Part shown: piece by piece, positions 47,871 to 56,940 of the stretch | Layout: every line of letters starts with the position of its first letter | How positions within the stretch are numbered: the stretch's first letter is position 1 | Assembly: GCF_003626635.1 (NCBI RefSeq) | Contig: NZ_RAZT01000010.1 | Location: forward strand, 124,001-188,000 | Length of the DNA: 64,000 nt | Source of the DNA: Micromonospora musae | GTDB taxonomy: Bacteria > Actinomycetota > Actinomycetes > Mycobacteriales > Micromonosporaceae | Direction of reading: 5' to 3' | Position numbers and translations under genes: made by a program | Notes under the pieces: generated by a model | Databases searched by the model: none | Told to the model about the DNA's origin: nothing | Seen by the model: the letters and a program-made list of their open reading frames with translations, nothing else

Positions 47871-49258
47871 GTCGCGGGTCTCCCCAGCCGGTGCAGGATC
47901 CAGAGCCCGGGCACCAGGCTCAGCCAGGTCGGATAGATGAGCGGGTAGAGCTCGTAGATGCCGAACAGGGCGAAGTACACGATGAAGCCCCGCCCCAGCT
48001 GCTCCGCAGGTGCCCTCGAGAACTCGAACCAGCGCTCGCTCGCCCCGACCGCCAGCCCCAACGCGGCGAAGAAGAACAGCGCGCCGACCGGGCCGTAGTC
48101 GAGCAGAGGGATGGCCGCGAAGGTCGCGGTGTTCATGAAGTACGGCTGGCTGAGCTGAGACGTCACGCCGTAGAGGTCGACCTCGCCGACCAGCGGCTGG
48201 ACGCGGGCACCCAGGAAGGTCAGCGAATAGGCGCCGTACGCCGGGTCGAGGTGCTCCCGCTGCGACCAGAGCCGGCCGAACGTCTCGGTCGACGAGCTGA
48301 GTGACAGGTCGAGCGAGCCGGCGCTGCTGGCCAGGGCGTTGTTGCCGTACCGGGAGCGGAACTCGGTCTCGAAGGTGCCGGTGCCCGCGAGCGTACGTTG
48401 CCCGCCGAGATAGACGGCGGCCCCGAGCGCCACGGCGCCGATGAGCAGGACGACCGTCGTCTTCGGGACGGACTTCGCCGGGAGGAACCGGGCCGGCAGC
48501 AACCTGCGCGGCAGCAGCTTGCGGGGCAGCAGCCTCGCCATCCGCAGCGGTGGACGACGCACCGAGAGCGCGGTGATGAGCGCGGGAGCCACCCCGACGA
48601 GCACCGAGTTCTTGCTCGCGCCGAGGGCCGCGCCGACCGTGAAGACGCCGGCGAGAGCGTAGAAGACGAGCGAACCCCGTAGCGTCCCGGAGAGGGCGCG
48701 CAGCAACGAGATGGCCATGCCGAGCGTCCAGGCCTCGGAGAGCAACCCGATGACGATGTTGGACTGCTGCCGCAGCACCTGCCGCGCGGCGTCCGGGTTC
48801 TCGGCGAGCAGCGGCGGAAGCACCCCGCGGTACCGCACCGCCGCGGTCACGGCGGCGATGCCGAGCAGCACGAAGAGGTAGGTCAGCAGTCGCCGGTCGG
48901 ACGGCCAGGACAGCTGCGGCCGACGCGTCGCGACGACGCGGAACGACGACCCGGTCACCCGTCGGCCGACGGACCATGCGACGAGGAAGACCGTCACGTA
49001 CCCGGCGAGCACGGGCAGCACCGCGGTGCCGGCCCAGGAGTCGTACGGGCCGGGCAGGGCCCACACGGCCAGGAAGGCCGCGCTCCAGGCCGCCGCGCAG
49101 GCGGCCAGCGCCCACATCCGGCACCGGGCGGCCAGCAGCGCGCCGACCGCCAGCCCGAACGTGATCGCGACCCCGACGTTCTGCGTGGCGAGCAGGAGTA
49201 GCGCCCCGACGACGACGGGGATGCCGACGGACCAGAGCCGCCGCTCAGCGCCGGTCAT
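47867..49258 (-). CDS. Wzy-like polysaccharide polymerase
   Basis: A 463-residue protein with about 11-12 membrane helices and a large hydrophilic loop near residues 295-355 (GGQRTLAGTGTFETEFRSRYGNN ... TFGRLWSQREHLDPAYGAYSLTFLGARVQPLVGE), the layout of O-antigen polymerases. Before the loop there is a curious basic repeat (LLPRK-LLPRR-LLPAR-FLPAK, about residues 244-264) on the cytoplasmic side. It would join flipped repeat units into long chains. It overlaps the GT4 gene upstream by 14 bp and the GT2 gene downstream by 4 bp. Assignment rests on topology and locus. Confidence 0.75.
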   Translation of the reverse strand: MTGAERRLWSVGIPVVVGALLLLATQNVGVAITFGLAVGALLAARCRMWALAACAAAWSAAFLAVWALPGPYDSWAGTAVLPVLAGYVTVFLVAWSVGRRVTGSSFRVVATRRPQLSWPSDRRLLTYLFVLLGIAAVTAAVRYRGVLPPLLAENPDAARQVLRQQSNIVIGLLSEAWTLGMAISLLRALSGTLRGSLVFYALAGVFTVGAALGASKNSVLVGVAPALITALSVRRPPLRMARLLPRKLLPRRLLPARFLPAKSVPKTTVVLLIGAVALGAAVYLGGQRTLAGTGTFETEFRSRYGNNALASSAGSLDLSLSSSTETFGRLWSQREHLDPAYGAYSLTFLGARVQPLVGEVDLYGVTSQLSQPYFMNTATFAAIPLLDYGPVGALFFFAALGLAVGASERWFEFSRAPAEQLGRGFIVYFALFGIYELYPLIYPTWLSLVPGLWILHRLGRPAT

Positions 49259-50339
49259 CGGCGACCGTGCGGTAGAGCTGGAGCCAGTTCTCTACGCAGC
49301 GGGCGAAGGAGTACTCGGTCGCATACTCCCGCGCCAGCTCGCGACGCTGCTCCCGGTAGGCGGAGCGCTGCGTCGCCGCCCGAATGGCCGTCACCATCGC
49401 CGCCGCGTTCATCTCCGCCTGGTACGCGAGAACGCCGGTGGCCCGCCGGGTGATCTCCGCGAGCCCGCCGACTCCGGAGTGCACGACCGGCACCCCGAGG
49501 GACATCGCCTCCAGGGCGCTGCGTCCGAAGGACTCCACCCGGGACGGCACGAGCAGGCAGTCGACCTTCTGCAGGAAGGCCGCCGCGTCCACCCGCCCGA
49601 CGAGCTCGACGTTCGGAGCCGACGCCACCGGAACGGTACCGGCGCCCGCGATCAGGAACTCGACCTCGGGCAGCGCGGCGGCGATCTCCGGCAGCAGGTC
49701 GGCGCCCTTCTCCTTCTCGATCCGGCCGAGGAAGCCGACCCGGACCGGCTCGTCCGGCCCGAGGGTGGGCGAGTCGTCGACGCTCGGCCACACCGCCGGC
49801 AGCGGGTTGTTGATGACGTGCACGTCGCGGACGTGTCCGCGTACCCTCAGCTCCTCGGCCTCGAAGGCGGAGACCGCGACGGTGGCGTGGGGCCGGAGCC
49901 GACGCGAGATCAGGTCGGTGCTGATGTTCGCCTGGACGGCGGCCTTCGCCCGCAGCGACTCCGCCGCGTCACGGTACTGCCAGAGGCTGTTGTGCAGGGC
50001 CACGACCACCGGCGTCCGGCGCGCCTGCACACCCAACCCCGCGCGGACGTGCATCGCCGCGGACAGCAGGTGAGCGCTCACCACGTCCGGGCGCAGCTCG
50101 TCGACGAGCCGCCGGATCCCCCGCGCGTAACCCAGATCGATCCGCCGCGTCGCACCGAGCGGAAGCCAGCGGATCCCGGACGCGCGCAGCGACTCGGCCA
50201 CCTCGTCGTCGGGGGTCGCGGCGACGACCTCCACACCCTGGGCGGTCAGCGCCGGAAGCATCTCGATGAGGAAACGCTCGGCGCCGCCGAGCTGCCGCCG
50301 CCCCGACCCCCCGGTCGTGCAGACGAACAGAACCCTCAT
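49245..50339 (-). CDS. GT4 family glycosyltransferase
   Basis: A 364-residue GT-B enzyme: MRVLFVCTTGGSGRRQLGGAERFLIEMLPAL at the start, acceptor domain with VVSAHLLSAAMHVRAGLG, and donor domain with RVGFLGRIEKEKGADLLPEIAAALPEVEFLIAGAG and the E-x7-E motif PSRVESFGRSALEAMSLGVPVVHS. Retaining, uses a nucleotide sugar in the cytoplasm. Start ATG overlaps the upstream GT2 stop as ATGA. Part of the polysaccharide assembly run. Confidence 0.88.
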   Translation of the reverse strand: MRVLFVCTTGGSGRRQLGGAERFLIEMLPALTAQGVEVVAATPDDEVAESLRASGIRWLPLGATRRIDLGYARGIRRLVDELRPDVVSAHLLSAAMHVRAGLGVQARRTPVVVALHNSLWQYRDAAESLRAKAAVQANISTDLISRRLRPHATVAVSAFEAEELRVRGHVRDVHVINNPLPAVWPSVDDSPTLGPDEPVRVGFLGRIEKEKGADLLPEIAAALPEVEFLIAGAGTVPVASAPNVELVGRVDAAAFLQKVDCLLVPSRVESFGRSALEAMSLGVPVVHSGVGGLAEITRRATGVLAYQAEMNAAAMVTAIRAATQRSAYREQRRELAREYATEYSFARCVENWLQLYRTVADDRR

Positions 50340-51187
50340 CGTGCGGTCATTCCCTCGATGGCGCCCTTGGCCACCGCGCGCCGGGCTGAGCCGCCACCGA
50401 CCGCCGCCCGCAGGAGCACCCCGACCGTGTACGCGGAGCAGGCGATGCCGCCGCGCCAGCCGGCCAGTTCGCGGCTGGCCCGGATGAACTCCCGGGTCTG
50501 CCGGCGGGAGATCTCCTCCACCGCCCACTTGCGCTTGGCGCTCGCGTCGTCCTCGTGCGTCACCACGGCCTCCGGCACGTACGCCAGCCGCAGCCCCAGC
50601 CCCCGGACCGCCCAGCAGAGGCGCAGGTCCTCGGAGTAGAAGAAGGACGACTCGTCGACACCACCGATCTCGTCGAGGGTCTGCCGGCGGATGGCGACGA
50701 AGGGGCCAGAGAGCCAGTCCCCGTGCTCCGGGGTGGAGACGATCCGCAGCCGCGGGAAGAGCACGCTCAACCCGGTGGCGTGCCCGAGACCGGCGCCGAC
50801 CGTCAGGAAGCGACCCGCGGCCGTCTGGTCCTTCCCGGTCGCGTCCAGCACCCTCGGGAAGGCGGCGCCCACCTTCGGGTCGTCGAGCCGCGCCATCAAC
50901 TCCTCGATGGCGCCGGGCCGGACCACGATGTCGTTGTTCGACAGGATCACCCGCGAGCGGGTGCTGTGCCGCACGCCCAGGTTCATCCCCTTGGCGTAGC
51001 CCAGGTTCGTCTCCGACCGGACGTACTTGGCGCCGGTCTCGTCGCACATCGCGCGAAGCGCCGCGCCGATCTCGGCGGCGCTGCCGTTGTCCACGACGAC
51101 GACCTCCGCACCCTCCGGCAGCGACCGCACGCAGCCGTTGGTCCGATCGAAATCTTCCCAGGTCAACACGATGATTGAGACGTCCAC
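50336..51187 (-). CDS. GT2 family glycosyltransferase
   Basis: A 283-residue inverting enzyme. VDVSIIVLTWEDFDRTNGCVRSLPEGAEVVVVDNGSAAEIGAAL, KYVRSETNLGYAKGMNLGVRHSTRSRVILSNNDIVVRPGAI (SNND at the metal motif) and GGVDESSFFYSEDLRLCWAVRGLGLRLAYVPEAVVTHEDDAS identify the family; the ETNLGYAxGMN segment again recalls rhamnosyltransferases. A basic C-terminal part could contact the membrane. GTG at 51187 is 2 bp after the flippase stop; the longer frame upstream would overlap that gene. Confidence 0.87.
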   Translation of the reverse strand: MDVSIIVLTWEDFDRTNGCVRSLPEGAEVVVVDNGSAAEIGAALRAMCDETGAKYVRSETNLGYAKGMNLGVRHSTRSRVILSNNDIVVRPGAIEELMARLDDPKVGAAFPRVLDATGKDQTAAGRFLTVGAGLGHATGLSVLFPRLRIVSTPEHGDWLSGPFVAIRRQTLDEIGGVDESSFFYSEDLRLCWAVRGLGLRLAYVPEAVVTHEDDASAKRKWAVEEISRRQTREFIRASRELAGWRGGIACSAYTVGVLLRAAVGGGSARRAVAKGAIEGMTAR

Positions 51188-51189
51188 CG

Positions 51190-52533
51190 CTAAGCCATCC
51201 GATTGAGGAGAAGGTGCGAAGACCGGTGCAGGCTCTGCCGGGTCCGGAACGCGTACACCCCGTACGCGACGGACGAGGCCAGGGCGGCGCCGAACGCGCC
51301 GAGCCACGGAATGAGGAGAAAGTACAGGACGCCCGAGACGGACATCGTCACGAGGGCGACCCCGGTGGTGGCCCGCTCGCCACTTCGCTTGAGGAGGGCG
51401 GCGCTCCAGGTCTTACCGGCCGAGAGAGCCAGCGTTCCCGGCAGCAGCAGGAGGCCGAAGAGCCACGCGTGGCGGTAGTCGGGGGCCAGCAGGCCCAGGG
51501 CGGCGAGCCCGATCACGGCCAGGGACGCCACCGGCAGCGCCGACTTCACGACCTGTCTGCTCTGGTCCTGGATCGCGTCGGGATCCCGCTCGGCGAGAAT
51601 CCGCTGTGACCTGACCACCGCCCCCGACTGGGCGAACTCCAGGGCGGCCACGGCGAGGGCGTAGACGCCGAGCGGACCCGCACCGGCGAACCGGGCCACC
51701 AGGATCTGACTCAGCCGGTACGTCAGCATCTGGGCGCAGACCCCGACGTGCAGCTGCCCGACGGCGACGGCGTCCGCGCGGTAGTCGGCGCGCCCGGCGG
51801 TCGCCGCGGGGATCGGGCGGAACCGCCGCGCCCAGACCAGGACGGCCATGGCGAGGACCGCCGCGGCGACGAGCTGCACGCCGAGCCAGAGGACGCTCCA
51901 CAGACCGCCGTCGACCTCGCCGCGCAGGAAGAGGATCGCGTAGCCGGCCACCAGGACGGCGCCGCCGGCGGCGCGCATCGAGTACACGAACCAGAACCGC
52001 TTGAGCCGCAGACCCAGCGAGGCCGCCGTGTTGAAGACGGTGAGGCCGCAGGCCGCGCCGATGCCCACGGCGTAGCTGCCGATCCCGGCGAACGCGGTGA
52101 GCAGCGCCGCCACCGCAGCGGTGAGCACCAGCGACAGCCCGACGATCAGGAAGATCCAGCTCCGACCCCGGGAGAAGATCCAGCCGGCCGGGCGGGACAG
52201 CAGGAACGTGTCGAGGGAGAGGCCACCGAGCGCCGCGCCCATCGTGGCGCTCACCATGTTCGCGGCCAGTTCGCCGCGCTCCGTCGCGGGCAGCGTCACC
52301 GAGACGAGCGCGGCGAGGCCGGTGAGGCCCAGCGCGGCGATGTAGAGACGTTCGGGTGAGACGAAGCGCCGGAGCAGCCCTAGCACCCGCTGTCCCGGGC
52401 GGCCGTCGCGTCCAGGCCCGACCACGATCGAGCAGCGTCGACCAACGACACGCCTTCCACTCGTCTCCCCCGAAGATGCGGTAGATGTGCGGTACGACGA
52501 GTCCCCGTCGCTGGCACTTTCTACCCGAACCAT
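51190..52533 (-). CDS. Wzx-like polysaccharide flippase
   Basis: A 447-residue membrane protein with about 12 helices in the MATE/MVF layout: LYIAALGLTGLAALVSVTLPATERGELAANMVSATMGAALGGLSLDTFLLS at the start and repeated pairs through to LYFLLIPWLGAFGAALASSVAYGVYAF. TYRLSQILVARFAGAGPLGVYALAVAALEFAQSG is the typical polysaccharide-exporter centre. It would flip the undecaprenyl-linked repeat unit to the outer face. The ATG at 52533 begins a basic, Ser-rich leader of about 55 residues; a start nearer the first helix cannot be excluded. It heads the minus-strand run and is divergent from the Wzz-like gene. Confidence 0.78.
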   Translation of the reverse strand: MVRVESASDGDSSYRTSTASSGETSGRRVVGRRCSIVVGPGRDGRPGQRVLGLLRRFVSPERLYIAALGLTGLAALVSVTLPATERGELAANMVSATMGAALGGLSLDTFLLSRPAGWIFSRGRSWIFLIVGLSLVLTAAVAALLTAFAGIGSYAVGIGAACGLTVFNTAASLGLRLKRFWFVYSMRAAGGAVLVAGYAILFLRGEVDGGLWSVLWLGVQLVAAAVLAMAVLVWARRFRPIPAATAGRADYRADAVAVGQLHVGVCAQMLTYRLSQILVARFAGAGPLGVYALAVAALEFAQSGAVVRSQRILAERDPDAIQDQSRQVVKSALPVASLAVIGLAALGLLAPDYRHAWLFGLLLLPGTLALSAGKTWSAALLKRSGERATTGVALVTMSVSGVLYFLLIPWLGAFGAALASSVAYGVYAFRTRQSLHRSSHLLLNRMA

Positions 52534-52668
52534 GATCTGCCCCGCAATCGCCCGTAAGGCCGAGTGCGGTCGCCGTCGGTCGCGGCCGGGACCGCCCTGG
52601 CCCGGTCGGGCGCGTCGGCGCGAAAGGTAGTCTGGCGCTGTTCGAGGGCCGACCCGACCTGGAGCCGT

Positions 52669-53391
52669 ATGTACCTCGCCCGCAACTTCGGCGCACATTG
52701 GATCACCATCGTCCTGCTGGCGCTGCTGGGTGGGGTCGGGACGGGCCTCCTGGCCGCACGTCAACCCCCCGGCTACCGATCCGAGGTGCAGCTGCTGGTC
52801 ACGTTCGTGGCCGAAGGCGCCCAAGAGGGCCACAGCTCCCCACCGCCGGACGCCGGGAAGCTCATGCAGCGCCGCGTGAAGAGCTACGCCAGCATGATGA
52901 ACACCTCCCGGCTGACCGTCCCGGTGATCGAATCGCTCCGCCTGCCGGACACCCCGGCGCAGCTGGCCGACGACATCGTGGCGTCCTCCTCGCTGGACAG
53001 CCTGGCGGTCGACGTCGCCGTCACGTACCGCGACGCCGAGACCGCCGCGCAGATCGCCGACGCGCTCGCCGTCGAACTGCAGCGGATCGCGGACCGGGAC
53101 CTGCCGCCCGCCGGCCTCACCACCAAGGCGCAGGCCACCGTGATCAAGGCGCCCGCCGTCCCGGAACGCCCCGAGCCGGTGTCCTGGCCGCTGCACGCGG
53201 CCGCCGGAGCGCTGGGCGGGCTCTGTATCGGAGTGGGCGTGGCCCTCGCCCGCGCCTACCGGCGGGAGGGCACACCGATCGGCGCCGACGTGAGAACGGT
53301 CCGCGAGGCCACCCGCCAACGCTGGCACACGCTGCGCCAACGCTCCGGTGACGCCGCCACCCAGCCCGCCGTCGCCGGCCCGTCCGACTGA
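52669..53391 (+). CDS. Wzz/YveK-like chain-length determinant
   Basis: A 240-residue protein with the two-helix topology of polysaccharide co-polymerases: first helix HWITIVLLALLGGVGTGLLAA (residues 10-30), an extracellular alpha-beta domain (YRSEVQLLVTF, SRLTVPVIESLRLPDTPAQLADDIVASSSLDSLAVDVAVTYRDAETAAQIADALAVEL), the Pro-rich APAVPERPEPVSWPLHAAAGALGGLCIGVGVALARA second helix, and a short cytoplasmic tail. There is no tyrosine kinase domain or Tyr-rich tail and no kinase or phosphatase gene nearby. It probably regulates chain length with the Wzy-like protein. ATG follows GGAG by 4 bp. Confidence 0.78.
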   Translation: MYLARNFGAHWITIVLLALLGGVGTGLLAARQPPGYRSEVQLLVTFVAEGAQEGHSSPPPDAGKLMQRRVKSYASMMNTSRLTVPVIESLRLPDTPAQLADDIVASSSLDSLAVDVAVTYRDAETAAQIADALAVELQRIADRDLPPAGLTTKAQATVIKAPAVPERPEPVSWPLHAAAGALGGLCIGVGVALARAYRREGTPIGADVRTVREATRQRWHTLRQRSGDAATQPAVAGPSD

Positions 53392-53479
53392 GCACCGCCG
53401 GCCGTTGAGGCCGGTCACCGGCCGGGGGCCGCCTCGGCGCCCCGGCCCGATGCGCAGAGCCCCGTGCCGGTGCCGCCCG

Positions 53480-54091
53480 TCAGGCCGTGCCGGCGCCCGA
53501 GGCCAGGCCGGCGGTGAACGCCCGGCAGGTCTCGTAATCCGGCAGCAGCCCCGACTCGCGGGCCTGCGCCAACGTCGGCGCGACCGAGTCACGGGCCGAC
53601 AGCAGCGGCGTCTCGACCGGCCAGTCGATCGCCAACTGCGGATCGAGGGGGTGTACGGCGTGCTCGGCGGTCGGGTTGTAGGTGGTCGAGCAGACGTAGC
53701 TCAGGGTGGCGTCGTCGGTCAGCGCGCAGAAGCCGTGACCGAGCCCCTCGCCGAGGTACACCGCCCTGCGGTCGACGTCGTCGAGACGGACGGCCTCCCA
53801 TCGGCCGAAGCTCGGCGAACCCAGCCGGAGGTCCACCACCACGTCGACGACGGCCCCGCGCACACAGCTGACGTACTTCGCCTGGCCGGGCGGGACGTCG
53901 GCGAAGTGGATGCCCCGGACCACCCCCCGCGCCGAGACCGAGAGGTTGCCCTGGGCCAGCCGGAGCGGATGACCCACGGCGGCGGCGAGCCGGTCGAAGC
54001 GGTACCACTCCATGAAGAGCCCACGGGGATCGCCGTGCTGCTGCGGAGTGATCTCCCAGGCGCCCTCGATGCTCAACTCCCGAATCTTCAC
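53480..54091 (-). CDS. rfbC: dTDP-4-dehydrorhamnose 3,5-epimerase
   Basis: A 203-residue cupin-fold epimerase. The catalytic His in GVVRGIHFADVPPGQAKYV, the Asp in AVVDVVVDLRLGSPSFGRWEAV, YLGEGLGHGFCAL and YNPTAEHAVHPLDPQLAIDWP match actinobacterial RmlC of the M. tuberculosis kind almost segment for segment. It makes dTDP-4-dehydro-L-rhamnose. GTG at 54091 overlaps the rfbA stop as GTGA; the longer open frame is inside rfbA. Confidence 0.93.
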   Translation of the reverse strand: MKIRELSIEGAWEITPQQHGDPRGLFMEWYRFDRLAAAVGHPLRLAQGNLSVSARGVVRGIHFADVPPGQAKYVSCVRGAVVDVVVDLRLGSPSFGRWEAVRLDDVDRRAVYLGEGLGHGFCALTDDATLSYVCSTTYNPTAEHAVHPLDPQLAIDWPVETPLLSARDSVAPTLAQARESGLLPDYETCRAFTAGLASGAGTA

Positions 54092-54975
54092 CGGGTCACC
54101 GCGCCGCCGTACGCCGCATCCAGCAGGCCGAGCAGGTAGTCGCCGTACCCGCTCTTGGTCAACGGCCCGGCCAACGTCCGGAGCTGCTCGTCGTCGATCA
54201 GGCCGGCCCGCCAGGCGACCTCCTCGATGCAACCGATCTTCATGCCCTGCCGCTCCTCGATCACCCGCACGAACTCGGCGGCCTGCATCATGGCGGCGAA
54301 CGTGCCGGTGTCCAGCCAGGCGGTGCCCCGGTCCAGCACGGTCACCGACAGCTCACCCGCCCTGAGGTACGCCTCGTTCACCGCGGTGATCTCCAGCTCG
54401 CCCCGTTCGCTCGGGGTGAGCCGACGGGCGATCTCCACCACCCGGTTGTCGTAGAAGTAGAGCCCCGGCACCGCGTAGCGCGACTTCGGCTTCTCCGGCT
54501 TCTCCTCGATCGAGAGCACCCGGCCGTCGGCGTCGAAGTCGACCACCCCGTACGCCGCCGGGTCGGCCACCGGGTAGGCGAAGACGCGCCCGCCGACCGG
54601 GTCACCGTCGACGGCGAGCTGTCGTCCCAGGCCGACGCCGTAGAAGATGTTGTCGCCCAGGATCAGCGCCACCGACTCGTCGCCGATGAACTCCGCGCCC
54701 AGGACGAACGCCTGCGCGATGCCCTCCGGGCGGGGCTGCGTGAGGTACTCGAGCCGCAGCCCCCACTGGCTTCCGTCGCCGAGCAGCCGCTGGAACTGAC
54801 CCTGATCCTCCGGCGTGGTGATCACCAGAATCTCCCGCACCCCGGACATGACGAGAGTGGAGAGCGGGTAGTAGATCATCGGCTTGTCGAAGACCGGCAT
54901 CAGCTGCTTGGACACCGCCCGGGTGATCGGCCAGAGCCGGGAGCCGGTGCCACCGGCGAGAAGGATTCCGCGCAC
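54088..54975 (-). CDS. rfbA: Glucose-1-phosphate thymidylyltransferase
   Basis: A 295-residue nucleotidyltransferase making dTDP-glucose. Signature GILLAGGTGSRLWPITRAVSKQLMPVFDKPMIYYPLSTLVMSGVREILVIT, LGDGSQWGLRLEYLTQPRPEGIAQAFVLG, LILGDNIFYG and YFYDNRVVEIARRL are diagnostic. GTG start 7 bp after TAGCCT. Transcribed with rfbC and divergent from rfbB, so all four rhamnose genes are here. The insert-free C-terminus (KSGYGDYLLGLLD) is normal. Confidence 0.96.
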   Translation of the reverse strand: MRGILLAGGTGSRLWPITRAVSKQLMPVFDKPMIYYPLSTLVMSGVREILVITTPEDQGQFQRLLGDGSQWGLRLEYLTQPRPEGIAQAFVLGAEFIGDESVALILGDNIFYGVGLGRQLAVDGDPVGGRVFAYPVADPAAYGVVDFDADGRVLSIEEKPEKPKSRYAVPGLYFYDNRVVEIARRLTPSERGELEITAVNEAYLRAGELSVTVLDRGTAWLDTGTFAAMMQAAEFVRVIEERQGMKIGCIEEVAWRAGLIDDEQLRTLAGPLTKSGYGDYLLGLLDAAYGGAVTR

Positions 54976-54982
54976 ACCGGGG

Positions 54983-54988
54983 AGGCTA
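54983..54988 (-). promoter_or_regulatory. -10 hexamer TAGCCT, leaderless rfbA promoter
   Basis: TAGCCT ends 7 bp before the rfbA GTG. Confidence 0.45.
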
Positions 54989-55043
54989 CCGGTACCGACT
55001 CCGGCCCGAGATCCCGTGCACCCTGCGCCGCGGCAATGCTGCG

Positions 55044-55049
55044 TAGACT
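55044..55049 (+). promoter_or_regulatory. -10 hexamer TAGACT, near-leaderless rfbB promoter
   Basis: TAGACT ends 9 bp before the rfbB GTG; the transcript would have at most a couple of untranslated bases. Confidence 0.4.
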
Positions 55050-55058
55050 CCTTGACTC

Positions 55059-56072
55059 GTGAGAATCCTCGTCACCGGCGGAGCCGGATTCATCGGGTCG
55101 GAGTACGTTCGCATGCTCCTCGGCGTTCCCGGGGGCAACGCGGCGGGTGTGCCCGCGCTCGAGCCGTCCGGCGTCACCGTGCTCGACGCGCTGACCTACT
55201 CGGGCAACCGGGCCAACCTCGCGCCGGTCGCCGGGGACAGCCGACTACGGTTCGTGCACGGCGACATCTGCGACGCCGCTCTCGTCGACGAGATCCTGCC
55301 CGGGCACGACGTGATCGTGCACTTCGCCGCCGAGTCCCACGTCGACCGGTCGATCGCCGGCGCCGCCCCGTTCGTCACCACGAACGTCCTCGGCACCCAG
55401 ACCCTCCTCGACGCCGCGCTGCGCCACGGCGTCGGGCGCTTCGTGCACGTCTCCACCGACGAGGTGTACGGCTCGATCGACACCGGCTCGTGGACCGAGA
55501 CCTGGCCGTTGGCGCCCAACTCGCCGTACTCGGCCTCCAAGGCCGGCTCCGACCTGCTCGCGTTGGCGTACCACCGCACCCACGGCATGGACGTCGTGGT
55601 CACTCGCTGCTCCAACAACTACGGCCCGTACCAGTTCCCGGAGAAGGTCATCCCGCTCTTCGTCACCAACCTCCTCGACGGCGGCACCGTGCCGCTCTAC
55701 GGCGACGGCGGCAACGTGCGGGACTGGCTGCACGTGCACGACCACTGCCGGGGGATCGCCCTGGTGCAGCAGCGGGGTCGGGCCGGCGAGGTCTACAACA
55801 TCGGTGGCGGCACCGAACTGACCAACAAGGAGCTCACCGGCCGGCTGCTGGAGTCGTGCGGCGCCGGGTGGGAGCGGGTCGTCCCGGTCGCCGACCGCAA
55901 GGGCCACGACCGCCGCTACTCGCTGGACATCACCAAGATCAACGAAGAGTTGGGGTACGTCCCCAGCATCGACCTGGAGCACGGCCTCGCCGCGACCGTG
56001 CGCTGGTACCGGGAGAACCGCCAGTGGTGGGAGCCGCTGAAGGCCGGCGGCAAGGCGGCGGTCGTCGCATGA
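55059..56072 (+). CDS. rfbB: dTDP-glucose 4,6-dehydratase
   Basis: A 337-residue extended SDR enzyme turning dTDP-glucose into dTDP-4-dehydro-6-deoxyglucose. NAD motif ILVTGGAGFIGSEYVRML, HFAAESHVDRSIAGAAPFVTTNVLGTQTLL, catalytic STDEVYGS (Thr-Asp-Glu triplet) and the Y-x3-K pair in SPYSASKAGSDLL, followed by TRCSNNYGPYQFPEKVIPLF. GTG start. The rfbD ATG overlaps its stop as ATGA. Confidence 0.96.
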   Translation: MRILVTGGAGFIGSEYVRMLLGVPGGNAAGVPALEPSGVTVLDALTYSGNRANLAPVAGDSRLRFVHGDICDAALVDEILPGHDVIVHFAAESHVDRSIAGAAPFVTTNVLGTQTLLDAALRHGVGRFVHVSTDEVYGSIDTGSWTETWPLAPNSPYSASKAGSDLLALAYHRTHGMDVVVTRCSNNYGPYQFPEKVIPLFVTNLLDGGTVPLYGDGGNVRDWLHVHDHCRGIALVQQRGRAGEVYNIGGGTELTNKELTGRLLESCGAGWERVVPVADRKGHDRRYSLDITKINEELGYVPSIDLEHGLAATVRWYRENRQWWEPLKAGGKAAVVA

Positions 56073-56929
56073 GCCGGCTACTGGTCACCGGCGCCGGCGG
56101 GATGTTGGGCCGGGACCTGCAGGCGGTGCTCCGCACCCGCCGCGACCTCTCCGTCACGGCCACCACCCGCGCCGAGCTGGACGTGACCGACGCGGCGGCG
56201 GTAGGCGCCGCCGTCGACGGCCACGACGTCGTGATCAACGCGGCGGCGTGGACCGATGTGGACGGTGCCGAGACCCAGGAGGCGGCGGCCACCGCCGTCA
56301 ACGGCGACGCCGTCGTGCACCTCGCCGACGCCTGCGCCGCGACCGGCGCTCGGATGATCCAGGTCTCCACCGACTACGTGTTCCGGGGCGACGCCACCGA
56401 ACCGTACCCGGAGGACGCCGCGCCGTCCCCGCTCAACGCATACGGACGCGGCAAGCTCGTCGGGGAGCTCGCCGTGCGGCGGCTGCTGCCCGACGCCGGG
56501 TACGTCGTACGCACCGCCTGGCTCTACGGGGAACACGGCCCCAACTTCGTCGCCACGATGCTGCGGCTCGCCGGGGAGCGGGACACGTTGGACGTCGTCG
56601 ACGACCAACGCGGGCAACCCACCTGGTCGTACGCGCTGGCGGAGCAGCTCGTCGCCCTGGCCGACGCGGCACTCGCGGGTCGCGCCGAACCCGGCACCTA
56701 CCACGGCACCGCATCGGGTGAGACCACCTGGTACGGCCTGGCGCGCGCCGTGTTCAGCCTGCGCGGCCTCGACCCCGACCGCATCCGGCCGACCAGCAGC
56801 GAACACTACCGCCGGCCGGCCCCCCGCCCCGCCTACAGCGTCCTGGCGCACGAGCGCTGGGCGAAGGCGGGCCTGCGACCCATGGCCGACTGGCGGTCCG
56901 CCCTCGCCGAGTCGTTGGCCCGACCCTAG
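56069..56929 (+). CDS. rfbD: dTDP-4-dehydrorhamnose reductase
   Basis: A 286-residue reductive SDR completing dTDP-L-rhamnose. LLVTGAGGMLGRDLQAVL, VINAAAWTDVDGAE, MIQVSTDYVFRGDATEPYPEDAAPSPLNAYGRGKLVGE (Y-x3-K) and VVRTAWLYGEHGPNFVATML are typical. Coupled to rfbB. It ends only 11 bp from the convergent priming transferase gene. L-rhamnose also forms the mycobacterial-type linker between peptidoglycan and surface polysaccharide; which use applies here is not known. Confidence 0.94.
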   Translation: MSRLLVTGAGGMLGRDLQAVLRTRRDLSVTATTRAELDVTDAAAVGAAVDGHDVVINAAAWTDVDGAETQEAAATAVNGDAVVHLADACAATGARMIQVSTDYVFRGDATEPYPEDAAPSPLNAYGRGKLVGELAVRRLLPDAGYVVRTAWLYGEHGPNFVATMLRLAGERDTLDVVDDQRGQPTWSYALAEQLVALADAALAGRAEPGTYHGTASGETTWYGLARAVFSLRGLDPDRIRPTSSEHYRRPAPRPAYSVLAHERWAKAGLRPMADWRSALAESLARP

Positions 56930-56940
56930 GGCTCAAGGCG

